A stretch of 32,565 nucleotides of DNA from Bacteroidales bacterium (GTDB lineage: Bacteria > Bacteroidota > Bacteroidia > Bacteroidales > UBA10428). Under the pieces are notes generated by a model that saw nothing but the letters and a program-made list of their open reading frames with translations, had not been told where the DNA came from and searched no databases. Of this stretch, positions 25,101 through 32,565 are shown piece by piece. The stretch lies in NCBI GenBank assembly GCA_016938235.1, contig JAFGVA010000117.1:1-32565 (forward strand), given 5' to 3'. Position numbers and translations under genes: made by a program. Numbering within the stretch: position 1 is the stretch's first letter; each line of letters starts with the position of its first letter.

Positions 25101-27737
25101 TGTTGAAGCATCCATATCAAATACCAGGTGAGCATTACCATATTCAGGTAATTCCTGTATAGTCTCCCCGGCTGTATCAAAAATCTCGTAATTGTTCGAC
25201 AGGTATTCAAACTGAAGCGGATTTGGCAAAGGCGCCCAATAGGTGTATGTTGTTCTTATTGGTGTAACTTTCTCTTCACCGAAAACAGTCTCATAATTCA
25301 CTTTTGAATATAATGATTGCTTTGGGGTATAATTTCTCATATCAATTTCCTCACCACCCAATGAAAGAACAGCAATAAACTCGCGGTGAGGCTGCGGAGC
25401 TGTTCCTATCAGACTATCTGTTGGCAACATCTGGTATTCCGATGTGTCTACAAAGGTGAATCCTTCGTAATTACTGATTTTCTGATGAATTAACTGATCC
25501 CAGATTACATTTCCATTATCATCGCGTTCCATCCAGTGGCTCCAGGTAGTATCACTTATATCCGCATCGTATGGATAAAACATTCCCGGGTAACTGTCAA
25601 CGCTTAAAGAGTCATACGCATCGGCAACACCTGCCGAAAGAGGAATTAAATCGGGCGGATCAACCCATATTTCATAACTGCAGTAGGGATCGTAATATTC
25701 ATATCCGGCAACACGGCCTATATCCCAGGTTACTTTCCAAACCCTGATTTTATCATCTTCATCAAAGTTAGAATCAACTATTCCATCACCATCGGTATCT
25801 TCGGGAATTATTCCATCGTGGTCAATATCTTCGAAAACAAAGCTATCGTCACCGGTACGGAGGTGGTTCCATGGATTTGCCCAATACACAGACTCTTCGG
25901 TTAAAGTATACCCTTTCGGAAAGATACTTGCTGTATCTAACCAAACATCAGGATCTCCATCACCGTCCATGTCGTAATCCGGACTGGATTCATCGTTACT
26001 GCCCCGCAACACATCAACATATTTTCCTCCGGGAGTTTTGAGTATGGGTATGTTTATGGAGTTATCGGACCAGTAGAAAGGTACATCTTTAGGAATGTAT
26101 TGAATGTATTCTGTATTCTCGGCAGCACTTCTTGATTTGTTTTCCATTATCATGAAAACCTTGAAGGGCTGGTAAGTTAATCCGAGAAAATTTTTATAAT
26201 TTACATCGGTATCAGCAAAAATTCTTGCACTGAATAAAATATCGGCATAAGCTTTATTCTTTTTGAAAGCATACTTAAATCCCCCTTTTGAATAATTTGT
26301 TGTGTTGTTTGCCACATTGATAAGAGTACCACTGCTCAGGTATTTATTTACATTTTCATGAATAGCGTTATCGGGTTCAGGTGTTGCCAGGCGGTATCGG
26401 ATGACCAATTCGGAATGTGCGTTTAATGCAACTGAAGAAAACAATAATGATTGATTATTATAATCTGCAGCCGGTCCGGATACAACGTTAATAAAAGTAA
26501 AATACGGAATGACAGCTTCCTGAATATCAACCGTAATTGAGTTGCCGGACAAATTTCTGATAGTTAATTCCACTTCAAGTGTATCAATACGATCATAAGG
26601 AATTGCATTATCGGCAATTTGCTCATCGTAAAGAATCTCATTTTTTACTTTCCGTGTAACATCTACTTCGGATGAAAAAGCAGCCAAAATACTATTTAAG
26701 GTCCAACTGATTTGCTGACTGGAATTATCAGAGTTTGAAAGTCCGAAAACAGTTGGCAGACCAGTATTACATTGAATTTTACCTCCGTTGGAATTATCTG
26801 AGTTTACTTTAAATAAGCATGGATTACCGGAGGTCTGGCTCACAATTGGGGTAATTTGAGTTGAGTTAACCTGTGGCATGATTGTTCCATATAGCTTATT
26901 GGAAGCAGCACCGGCTCCCAGACTCAGAATATCTGTAGTTTCAAGTACTGAAATATCAGTGAGTCCGTCAACCTGAGTTCCGTTTTGGTAAGATATGGCT
27001 CCTGTTTCGAGATATCCTAGTTTTTCAATAAAATAGGCTCCGTTTCCTTCAGCATAGATGCTTCCACCTCTGCTCAGGAAATCATCGGCTTTATCCTTCA
27101 GTCCGGCAGTTATGCTTATAATACTATCGATGTAAAAAGTATAATCGTCATCGTTGACAATAAATGCCGGGATAATTAATAACTCGGTATTTGCATCGAG
27201 CCCATCGTTAACCAAATCATCCTCATCAACCAGGTAAGAAACGCCGTCCATCAGGTATTCAGAAAATAAGCGTTCGAAATAGATTGATTCCCAACTTAAA
27301 TTCGTACCCTCTGATTTGTATTTACTTTTAAAAATTGCAATTCGTTTGGATTCTGCTTTAAACTGAACCGAAACATGTGCATTGCTCTGCCAGTTGTAAT
27401 TCGAATAAGAGGAATTTGTTAAAGAAGTATATTCTTCCGATAAGGCATCGGGATAAACAAAACTTCCTGCATTGTTACCTTCAGTTATCCTATAAACCGA
27501 ACTTTCTCCGAAAACAGAGAAGATCAGTTTGTCGGTCACTTCATTTGTACGATAATCGCTGTTTGCAGCCTCAAGAGCAAACCTGTATGATGCAATTAAA
27601 CGGTTCTGTTCGGTACTTGTTGGAATAATGACTCCGTTTTGTCCGTGAAGCTTTGATATAAACAAAATCAGGATGAATAGCAAGGCAAGGATATAAGACT
27701 TCCTTGTCTGGTTAATGGGGTGGTCTAGCATGTTCAT
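22200..27737 (-). CDS. Giant secreted T9SS type-A CTD protein with calcium-binding loops
   Basis: A 1845-residue exported protein. Signal peptide: residues 1-33, after a short basic start. Residues about 150-350 (ELLIIPAFIVNDDD, FLSRGGSIYAEGNGAYFIEKLG) resemble a glutamine-amidotransferase-like Rossmann domain. Acidic calcium-type loops appear at about 588 (DYDMDGDGDPD), 645 (DIDHDG, DTDGDGIVD), 995 (DDDNFDGKDDW) and a dockerin/EF-hand-like DKDENGRIS at about 1365. Residues about 1635-1735 look like a CARDB module (VEVTARAHNRGIIGNNVW, LPGETIELKGTYTLP). The end, about 1755-1845, is a type-A sorting domain (VKVYPTPFVDVVSFEY, LSIYNMNGQMVD, IPDGTYIFMITG). No catalytic motif is obvious. It has no PorP partner of its own and is probably surface-attached or secreted. 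Confidence 0.85.
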   Translation of the reverse strand: MNMLDHPINQTRKSYILALLFILILFISKLHGQNGVIIPTSTEQNRLIASYRFALEAANSDYRTNEVTDKLIFSVFGESSVYRITEGNNAGSFVYPDALSEEYTSLTNSSYSNYNWQSNAHVSVQFKAESKRIAIFKSKYKSEGTNLSWESIYFERLFSEYLMDGVSYLVDEDDLVNDGLDANTELLIIPAFIVNDDDYTFYIDSIISITAGLKDKADDFLSRGGSIYAEGNGAYFIEKLGYLETGAISYQNGTQVDGLTDISVLETTDILSLGAGAASNKLYGTIMPQVNSTQITPIVSQTSGNPCLFKVNSDNSNGGKIQCNTGLPTVFGLSNSDNSSQQISWTLNSILAAFSSEVDVTRKVKNEILYDEQIADNAIPYDRIDTLEVELTIRNLSGNSITVDIQEAVIPYFTFINVVSGPAADYNNQSLLFSSVALNAHSELVIRYRLATPEPDNAIHENVNKYLSSGTLINVANNTTNYSKGGFKYAFKKNKAYADILFSARIFADTDVNYKNFLGLTYQPFKVFMIMENKSRSAAENTEYIQYIPKDVPFYWSDNSINIPILKTPGGKYVDVLRGSNDESSPDYDMDGDGDPDVWLDTASIFPKGYTLTEESVYWANPWNHLRTGDDSFVFEDIDHDGIIPEDTDGDGIVDSNFDEDDKIRVWKVTWDIGRVAGYEYYDPYCSYEIWVDPPDLIPLSAGVADAYDSLSVDSYPGMFYPYDADISDTTWSHWMERDDNGNVIWDQLIHQKISNYEGFTFVDTSEYQMLPTDSLIGTAPQPHREFIAVLSLGGEEIDMRNYTPKQSLYSKVNYETVFGEEKVTPIRTTYTYWAPLPNPLQFEYLSNNYEIFDTAGETIQELPEYGNAHLVFDMDASTEYTYYWIRNVGYDVDYNDLSEILDGVPEYGDGVFGYFIYSIPKGMGGYRITLPKNEDGTYNTDSIVQIDGQKFSKWIDNPNTWNEVEIWESAFEYQVYIPQLLIPAALDDDNFDGKDDWIDDRGDRFSSKTGFLHDAFMPGDGEDFLDFPTVPFTDDIYGKVDSGWYSGADGTYGDDFFETLGKTHITIHADYEGRGREGSVEISKGGVLVCEEIFGGSPWVIFSHVLSGYATGTDISLKSEVVPEMVYMGIDTVYLKHIISDTNEPHAFNYNFDPYHISYGFGESTITTFVGAKDPCTLIEPAISMSSIVDPAYDEKTITLVPYADLNPGNPDLAEFPKQVTGTFFEVRVEVGNSTNDNWINTCVKPQLKAELGTVEMSYVAYPRPLVPSHVEGDEIVPGDQPGTFTTGWRFNQPESEVLIKMGDTLNLMQPTRKAYFVFLIKVNPALEKGIYKIPFTITGTKMHYDGTNNGSISYQVPDALFSVVDKDENGRISAYQKMVIDNAGLSELSISTTGNFVPTGKIKYSNVNFSSDDFDAVEGELSMSGGVLDLNNFTTFPATDTSQLVIMQEGIVDSYNTDAEILPLTNGQVLSYSDRDGEKEVESGSLSVRPLGPRIRITNEVYSINGTPVSDTILYESDEDIYVVTMLTAKNTGTDISSNSIISINPGPYYTVLTDSLDENCSYAQGILTIDLGDIIPGERKKQYLPFMINADEIPEEVDIRTIIDLTEINYEGTLVESSFEFEDPDDLLLEIYDFEAISINFTDLGDGQVEVTARAHNRGIIGNNVWFRIYPVIGNGVHEFAIAELSQEEFLPGETIELKGTYTLPNTDKSIDFIAIVDDAYKFVEMTELNNLISINYEESSSTSDNSAEQFVKVYPTPFVDVVSFEYTLTQDYYDVDLSIYNMNGQMVDRIANCSGNAGQNFLNWRKSSIPDGTYIFMITGKNNTGSAENIFQGQILKSSNP

Positions 27738-27877
27738 AGTTTTTGTAGTTTAGTTTATATACGTTAATTCCTTCTTATTGTTTTTTAAGCTGTATATTTT
27801 TTTTAATCGTTAATAATATGATGTATAAAAAAAACTTTTCCCTTACTTAAAAAAATATTCCTGGAGGAACCAAAGTT

Positions 27878-28762
27878 TTATTCGTATAATTGAGCTTTTG
27901 AAAGTTGCTTTATTTCTCTCTTTGACATTTCCTTAGAAATTATTTCAAAAGGATATGACACTGACGTTTCCTTAAGTTCTTCTGAAAACTTAAGGGTTCT
28001 TTGTTTATCAACACAGAAATGTATTTCAAGGTTTTTTAATCTTCCATCCCCCATATCGGCTACAAGTAACACTTCCAATATTTTTTCACTATTTAAGACA
28101 CCTACCGGTTGACCTGAATATACCATTTTTCCGGGTTTAATAAAAACAACATCCGGATCCAGGTTTTCATATATCATAATTGTACCATCTTTATGCATTA
28201 CCTCAAGCGATTTCTCTTTAGAAATTCTATCCTGATTATAATACATATCCGGAGTTGCAACCACTAATCCCTTTCTCATTGCATAAATAGTATCGCCTTC
28301 ACCAAGCACAAAAGCGTTTTTCTTTATTAAACTTTTTGACTCATTCTGATACAAAAATTCAAACTTTCCATTAAACGGAATAAGGTAGGGATAATCAGAA
28401 ATTACATCTTTACAGGGAACGCCTATTCTGTATTTATATGAATAATCATACGATACCGGCAATCCAGCATCTTTAACAGTTAATGTTATGAGATTATTTT
28501 TACCAAAAATTACTTTATAGGTATTATTTACCCAAAGTGGATCCAAATTTTGTATATTTTGAATCTTCAGCTCAACAGAATAAGGATAATAAGATCTGTT
28601 CTCGGCATAAAAAGTATATTTATTTCCACTCTGTAAAACTTCAATTTTTATTGGATTATCAATGGTATTCCCGAATATAATATGCTCTACCTTAGATGAC
28701 TGACTGTAGCCAAAGCCCATGTGAATAAATAGCATAATCATTCCAGATATGGAATATTTCAT
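27878..28762 (-). CDS. Secreted degenerate M23/LytM-like protein
   Basis: A 294-residue exported protein from ATG 28762; a longer frame starts at a TTG at 28822. The signal peptide is MKYSISGMIMLFIHMGFGYSQ. The N-terminal half is beta-rich. The C-terminal half follows an M23 peptidase outline: GEGDTIYAMRKGLVVA, LEVMHKDGTIMIYENL, IKPGKMVYSGQPVGVL and LEIHFCVD. The zinc-binding HxxxD is absent, the usual Tyr-x-His reads YENL, and only one His of the HLH motif remains. It should therefore not cleave peptidoglycan. Inactive LytM domains elsewhere (EnvC, NlpD) activate amidases, so a regulatory or binding role is possible. It has its own promoter box. A weak TTCC/GGAA stem with a T run lies at 27849-27870 past its stop. 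Confidence 0.75.
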   Translation of the reverse strand: MKYSISGMIMLFIHMGFGYSQSSKVEHIIFGNTIDNPIKIEVLQSGNKYTFYAENRSYYPYSVELKIQNIQNLDPLWVNNTYKVIFGKNNLITLTVKDAGLPVSYDYSYKYRIGVPCKDVISDYPYLIPFNGKFEFLYQNESKSLIKKNAFVLGEGDTIYAMRKGLVVATPDMYYNQDRISKEKSLEVMHKDGTIMIYENLDPDVVFIKPGKMVYSGQPVGVLNSEKILEVLLVADMGDGRLKNLEIHFCVDKQRTLKFSEELKETSVSYPFEIISKEMSKREIKQLSKAQLYE

Positions 28763-28839
28763 GTTGGTTGAATTTTTGGATTTTAACTTTAAAATTTTCT
28801 TAACACTTCTTTGCTGAACCAAGTGTATTCATGCACTTT

Positions 28840-28847
28840 CAAATTTA
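28840..28847 (-). promoter_or_regulatory. Promoter -7 box of the M23-like gene
   Basis: The minus strand reads TAAATTTG, a full TAnnTTTG match, about 78 bases before the ATG at 28762 and past the stop of the FUSC gene. Confidence 0.55.
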
Positions 28848-28874
28848 CTTATTTTAAAGATTTAATAAAAAAAA

Positions 28875-31019
28875 TTATTTCGACACCTTTCTTTTTAAAT
28901 CAATTGCCCGGGCTTCAGAAAACAAACGATTACTTACATCGGTTATATTATATAATAATTTAAATTGCTGTCGGGTAGCCAAATCATCGCAATTATTTAT
29001 TTGTTCGGATAATTCCAATAAAAGCGGACTTAAGTCGACTAAAGTTTCTGCTTCATTCTCACCGGAAAAATGCATAACGGTATTATCTAAAACTTTCAGA
29101 ATTTCTTTCTGATACTTCAGTACTTCAGAAGAACGCAGGATATTTGAGTTTTTATGTGCTCCCAATGCAGAAATATAGGACAACAAAGCATGATTCAGGT
29201 AGGTTATTGTATAAGCATTTTGCATCAGGTGTTGTCTTTTCTTAGGTTCCATGCGCATACCTCTCCACGAAACAGCCAGCTCATTATCTGCTAAATGAGC
29301 TCTGCGCCTGGCAACGCGATATTCATAATCATCGTTTGATAACAGTGTATCATCAAAAACAGCCTTAAAATACAGAGAATTGCTTAGTAAAGCTTCTGTT
29401 AACAGAAAAGGTAACCTCTTGTATTGCCAGTCGGGCCAGAGCAATCTGATAACTATAATTGAAATAGCGGCACCTATTACCGTATCAATAAACCGTGGCA
29501 ACATCATCTCGACACCTTGTGAAGCCACCAGATTAAAAACGCATAATACGAAAACAGTAATAAAAATTACAGCTACGGCATAATTATTTTTCAGCCAGAT
29601 AAAGAATGCATAAGCCGATGCCAGTAAGAGTATCAACTGTCCGGCTGGTGTGGGGATCAGCTGAATAATCAATATTCCTCCTACCACTCCGCTAATTGTA
29701 CCTCCAACACGCTGAACAAACCTTTTACGGGTTTCACTGTAACTTGGCTGACTGACAAACAAGCTGGTAAGCAAAATCCATTCCCCTTTTTCAGGTTTGA
29801 AATACAATAATATCAGATAGCCAATTAAAAAAGCCATACTTAGTCTGATGGCATAGCGAAATCGCTGATTCGTAGGTTTTAGAAGTTGTTTAAAACGTTC
29901 AAACAATGTTCTTTCGTCTCTCTTTAAACGTGGAATAATGTTTAATGGCTGAGTTGAATTAAGGTTTTGCAAAGCTTCATCTGAACGGGAAAGGTTAAGC
30001 AGGAGTAAATAAAAGGAATGTTGCATTTCATTGCCAGACTCTTTAAGCTTTTCAAATAAGGCATTTATAATTAACCTGTTAGCAACCTGATGTTTATAGG
30101 GCACACCGGTTAACAAACTTACTGCAGCTTTCTTCACAGAAAGAGATAACTGAAGCAACAATTCACCTAAACCTTTGGTAATCTGTTCATTGTGCTTGTT
30201 GTCGGTAAAATTTTCGTATTTATCGTGACTTGAGGCTGCTCTCTCATGCAAACTCTGCAAAAGCATAAAACGTTCTAAATAAGGCAATAAAACTTCCTGA
30301 TTCTTTACTTCGTCAGAATAGCTGTTAAGCACCTCTTTACACTTCTCAAGTGCAACAACCACTTTTACATTTAGCAGAGAAAGTCTGTTTCTTATAACCG
30401 CCTGATCGTTCTTGAAACTTGGGAACAGGTCTGCCTTTTCTTTCAGGTAATCGGCCAGTGCAAAATAACCACGCGAAAGTTGTTCTTCAAGCAGACGGTA
30501 GGGTCTGAAGAATAATAAAACTGTAGAAATAAGGCCATAAAACAGTGCCCCGGAGGCCAGTAGAATTGGCTGCAAATACCAGGCAGGACTTATAGAAGAA
30601 CCCAGCATCGTATAAATTCCGATAAGTACTGCACCAAATGTAATACCACGGTATCTCTCTCCCAGTCCTCCGATGATTATAAACAGTATGGTCGAAAGTA
30701 CCAGTCCACCACCAAAAACAACAGGAAATGGCCTAAGCAATTCAACCGAAGTACTGGAAATAAGAAAACTTAAAATTGTAAGCAAAAGTGTTTTAATTCT
30801 ACCCCTGGGATGGTCGTCTGTTTCAGAAAGAGCTCCTGCCAGAGAACCTAAGGCGAGAGTTACAGCAAAAAAGGGCTGGTTTACAATGAGTAATGGAATA
30901 GTAAGTAAGGCCATTGCCATGGTTATCTTTGCGGCAGATAATCTATCTGGATAGTGCCATAAATTCTTTATGAACCAGGATTTAAACCAACTTCCGACAA
31001 CAGATATTCTTCCTGACAT
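28875..31019 (-). CDS. YccS/YhfK-like FUSC-family inner-membrane protein
   Basis: A 714-residue inner-membrane protein with two clusters of hydrophobic helices, at about residues 25-175 and 385-530, each followed by a long helical cytoplasmic region. This duplicated layout is typical of the FUSC / YccS group, related to aromatic-acid efflux proteins (AaeB) and plant ALMT transporters. The second cluster holds the FUSC_2 signature: RYAIRLSMAFLIGYLILLYF, GEWILLTSLFVSQPSYSETR, RFVQRVGGTISGVVGGILI. The length agrees with E. coli YccS (about 720). Transport of small organic anions is inferred only from relatives. The next gene downstream has its own promoter. Its upstream side is the 124-bp inverted-repeat element at 31042. 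Confidence 0.9.
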   Translation of the reverse strand: MSGRISVVGSWFKSWFIKNLWHYPDRLSAAKITMAMALLTIPLLIVNQPFFAVTLALGSLAGALSETDDHPRGRIKTLLLTILSFLISSTSVELLRPFPVVFGGGLVLSTILFIIIGGLGERYRGITFGAVLIGIYTMLGSSISPAWYLQPILLASGALFYGLISTVLLFFRPYRLLEEQLSRGYFALADYLKEKADLFPSFKNDQAVIRNRLSLLNVKVVVALEKCKEVLNSYSDEVKNQEVLLPYLERFMLLQSLHERAASSHDKYENFTDNKHNEQITKGLGELLLQLSLSVKKAAVSLLTGVPYKHQVANRLIINALFEKLKESGNEMQHSFYLLLLNLSRSDEALQNLNSTQPLNIIPRLKRDERTLFERFKQLLKPTNQRFRYAIRLSMAFLIGYLILLYFKPEKGEWILLTSLFVSQPSYSETRKRFVQRVGGTISGVVGGILIIQLIPTPAGQLILLLASAYAFFIWLKNNYAVAVIFITVFVLCVFNLVASQGVEMMLPRFIDTVIGAAISIIVIRLLWPDWQYKRLPFLLTEALLSNSLYFKAVFDDTLLSNDDYEYRVARRRAHLADNELAVSWRGMRMEPKKRQHLMQNAYTITYLNHALLSYISALGAHKNSNILRSSEVLKYQKEILKVLDNTVMHFSGENEAETLVDLSPLLLELSEQINNCDDLATRQQFKLLYNITDVSNRLFSEARAIDLKRKVSK

Positions 31020-31041
31020 AGTTCCACATTATTTAGGGTTA

Positions 31042-31165
31042 GTATATGCAAAGTAGGCGATTGCGGGCTTTAAACTTATCAAGCCGTTACATCCCGAAAG
31101 CTTTCCGGGATTGAAGCGGGCTAAAGCCATTGAATTTACTAATTTATCGCCTATTTTGTATATAC
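31042..31165. repeat. MITE-like element with 20-bp terminal inverted repeats
   Basis: The left end GTATATGCAAAGTAGGCGAT (31042-31061) and the complement of the right end, GTATATACAAAATAGGCGAT (31146-31165), match at 18 of 20 positions. The interior contains an imperfect palindrome around AAAGCTTT (TCCCGAAAGCTTTCCGGGA, 31092-31110), a direct pair of GCGGGCT (31063 and 31116) and the palindrome GGCTAAAGCC. No frame codes. Clear target duplications are not visible. It fills the gap between the FUSC and AAA-ATPase genes. Confidence 0.75.
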
Positions 31166-31182
31166 ATTGTAAGCTTTAGTAA

Positions 31183-32316
31183 TTATTTCAACCATTCATT
31201 AAAATTGTCCTTATTAATTACTTCAAAAGAAGCATTTGGATATGTGCTTTTCCATTGTGTTGGTATTTTAACTTTGTCTTCATTCCATTTAAATTCATAA
31301 CCAAACAATGAACCGTCACGTTCTTCCACCCAATCAACTTCTTGTTGCTCATAGGTTCTCCAAAAATAATTATTGGATGAAAGTCTTCTATATTCCTGAT
31401 ATTTTAATCTTTCACTAATCATATAGTTTTCCCACAAAGCCCCAATGTCATTTCGAGATTCAATGGGATTAAAATTTGCAATCACAGCATTTCTAATACC
31501 ATTATCCAAGAAATACCACCGTGAATTTTTAGTTATTTCTTTTCTTAAATTCCTGCTAAATCCTTCAACTTTATGAAGTATAAATACTTTACTTAACAAG
31601 TCCAGATACTTTTCAACGGTATTCTTGCTTATTCCTAATTGATTTCCTAATTCCTGAAGCGATACTTCTCCGCCAATTTGAAAGGCTATCAGACGTAATA
31701 AATTGAATATTTTCTGTGAGTTCTTAATGTTTTCATAAACCAAAATGTCTTTCAGTAGATATGAACTAACCATTTCGTTTAAGTAATCAATTTTGTCCTC
31801 TCTGTCTGGTAAATGCAATAACTCAGGATAACTCCCGAAAACTAGTCTTTCTCTTACCTTGTCAACTTTAGAAATAATGTTTTCAATTTGATTATATTCA
31901 CTTTCAGATAAAGCAAATAAGTTAAACGAATATTTTCTACCTGTTAAAGGTTCTCCAGCGTCTTTGTGAATGTCAAATGATGATGAACCTGAAATAATAA
32001 TTTTAAGTCCATCGATTTCATCTATCATGAGCTTTAGTTTCAAACCAATTTCCGGTATTTTTTGAGCTTCATCAATGTAGAGAAATTTATATGAACCTAA
32101 AATCTGCTTATAATTCTCAACACTTCTGATTGCAAGTTTGTCATGAACATTTATATCCTCTCCATTTAAAGTAAGAACAGGTTCATTTACTTGATTAAGT
32201 ATCTCTTTCACAAGCACCGTTTTTCCAACCCGACGAGCACCAAAAATTAGCACAACCTTATTAGATTGCAATTTCTTTATTATATTATTCGACAAGTCTC
32301 TGACTAAATAATTCAT
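31183..32316 (-). CDS. AAA-family ATPase with DUF4143 C-terminal domain
   Basis: A 377-residue protein from ATG 32316; the longer frame begins at TTG 32340. Walker A is GARRVGKT at residues 26-33, Walker B FLYIDEA at 78-84, and the sensor-like ISGSSSF at 108-114. A winged-helix-like segment follows (GGEVSLQELGNQLGISKNTVEKYLDLLSKVFILHKV, about 208-243). The C-terminal DUF4143 region contains ALWENYMISERLKY and then EVDWVEE...GYEFKW, which has the D...E-x-K spacing of a PD-(D/E)xK nuclease fold. The family is common as a patchily distributed accessory gene in bacteria and archaea, with no settled function. It lies between the MITE-like element and a structured non-coding tail. Its only promoter candidate is a one-mismatch box, CAAATTTG, at 32372-32365. 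Confidence 0.9.
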   Translation of the reverse strand: MNYLVRDLSNNIIKKLQSNKVVLIFGARRVGKTVLVKEILNQVNEPVLTLNGEDINVHDKLAIRSVENYKQILGSYKFLYIDEAQKIPEIGLKLKLMIDEIDGLKIIISGSSSFDIHKDAGEPLTGRKYSFNLFALSESEYNQIENIISKVDKVRERLVFGSYPELLHLPDREDKIDYLNEMVSSYLLKDILVYENIKNSQKIFNLLRLIAFQIGGEVSLQELGNQLGISKNTVEKYLDLLSKVFILHKVEGFSRNLRKEITKNSRWYFLDNGIRNAVIANFNPIESRNDIGALWENYMISERLKYQEYRRLSSNNYFWRTYEQQEVDWVEERDGSLFGYEFKWNEDKVKIPTQWKSTYPNASFEVINKDNFNEWLK

Positions 32317-32397
32317 AATTCCGTCATCTATTTGACGCAATTTAATATATTCCCGTTAAAGAATCAAATTTGCAGTTCGCTGATATTATTAAAGCCA

Positions 32398-32565
32398 AGG
32401 TGTTGCGCATATGGAAAGTAGCGGTATTCCGTGCTACGTTCGTATCGCCCGTTAATGTTTTTGCCACAAGACACTTGGATTCAACATTACAGCGTAAGCT
32501 TTCACTTTATTTCCATACTGGGCTGGGCCATTTACCCCTTCGGGCGCAATGCCCCTATGCACCAA
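32398..32565. repeat. Structured non-coding element, possibly recombination-site-like
   Basis: No gene is visible here. Inverted repeats nest: TATGGAAA (32410) with TTTCCATA (32510); TAATGTT (32453) with AACATTA (32483); inside that CCACAAG with CTTGG, leaving one bulged A; and a separate stem GTAGCGG/CC-GT-GCTAC (32418-32437). GGGC-GCAAT-GCCC follows near the right end. The arrangement of long imperfect stem plus bulges recalls attC sites or other folded repeats, but the core motifs of attC are not clear. It may extend beyond the window. Confidence 0.45.

Overview
The window comes from a member of the Bacteroidota, most likely an environmental member of the Bacteroidia (a Marinilabiliales/Prolixibacteraceae-like lineage is my guess; the sequence does not prove it). 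The signs are low GC, promoter boxes of the form TAnnTTTG instead of a sigma70 -10, several type IX secretion (T9SS) substrates with C-terminal sorting domains, a PorP/SprF-type outer-membrane protein, a GldI-like FKBP lipoprotein, and the ribH / TPR / recF / DciA neighbourhood, which I recall from this phylum.

Left edge (1-3977): the 5' part of a large secreted SprB-repeat protein runs off the left end on the minus strand. A small zinc-ribbon protein follows on the plus strand, then a heavily decayed nhaA Na+/H+ antiporter pseudogene, and directly behind it an intact iron-sulfur APS/PAPS reductase (cysH).

Housekeeping core (3987-15107): mnmA and ribH form a minus-strand pair. A membrane-anchored TPR protein has its own promoter and terminator. 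recF and a DciA/DUF721 gene overlap and diverge from it. ndk follows, then an overlapping plus-strand run of an NrnA-type DHH phosphoesterase and FKBP-like lipoproteins (a third has its own promoter). An RsmI-family methyltransferase, a PhnP-like metallo-hydrolase and an MFS transporter complete the block.

Middle (15270-19238): an 878-residue membrane sensor with HAMP, GAF and PAS parts but no output domain, a tRNA-Arg(UCU) with promoter and terminator, a four-helix-bundle (S23/IVP) protein flanked by degenerate direct repeats, and a small DCC-family thiol-disulfide protein.

Right part (19358-32565), all minus strand: a PorP/SprF-like protein next to a type-B CTD secreted protein whose PKD domain appears split by a six-bladed propeller; a REP-like nested palindrome; a giant 1845-residue type-A CTD secreted protein; a secreted M23-like protein with lost zinc ligands; a YccS-like FUSC membrane protein; a 124-bp MITE-like element; an AAA/DUF4143 ATPase; and a strongly structured, apparently non-coding tail.

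No CRISPR array, transposase, integrase or rRNA is visible. The most promising leads are the T9SS substrate/PorP pair with its split-PKD architecture, the S23 gene between direct repeats beside a tRNA with a promoter sequence shared with a distant gene, and the three structured repeat elements at 22072, 31042 and about 32398.
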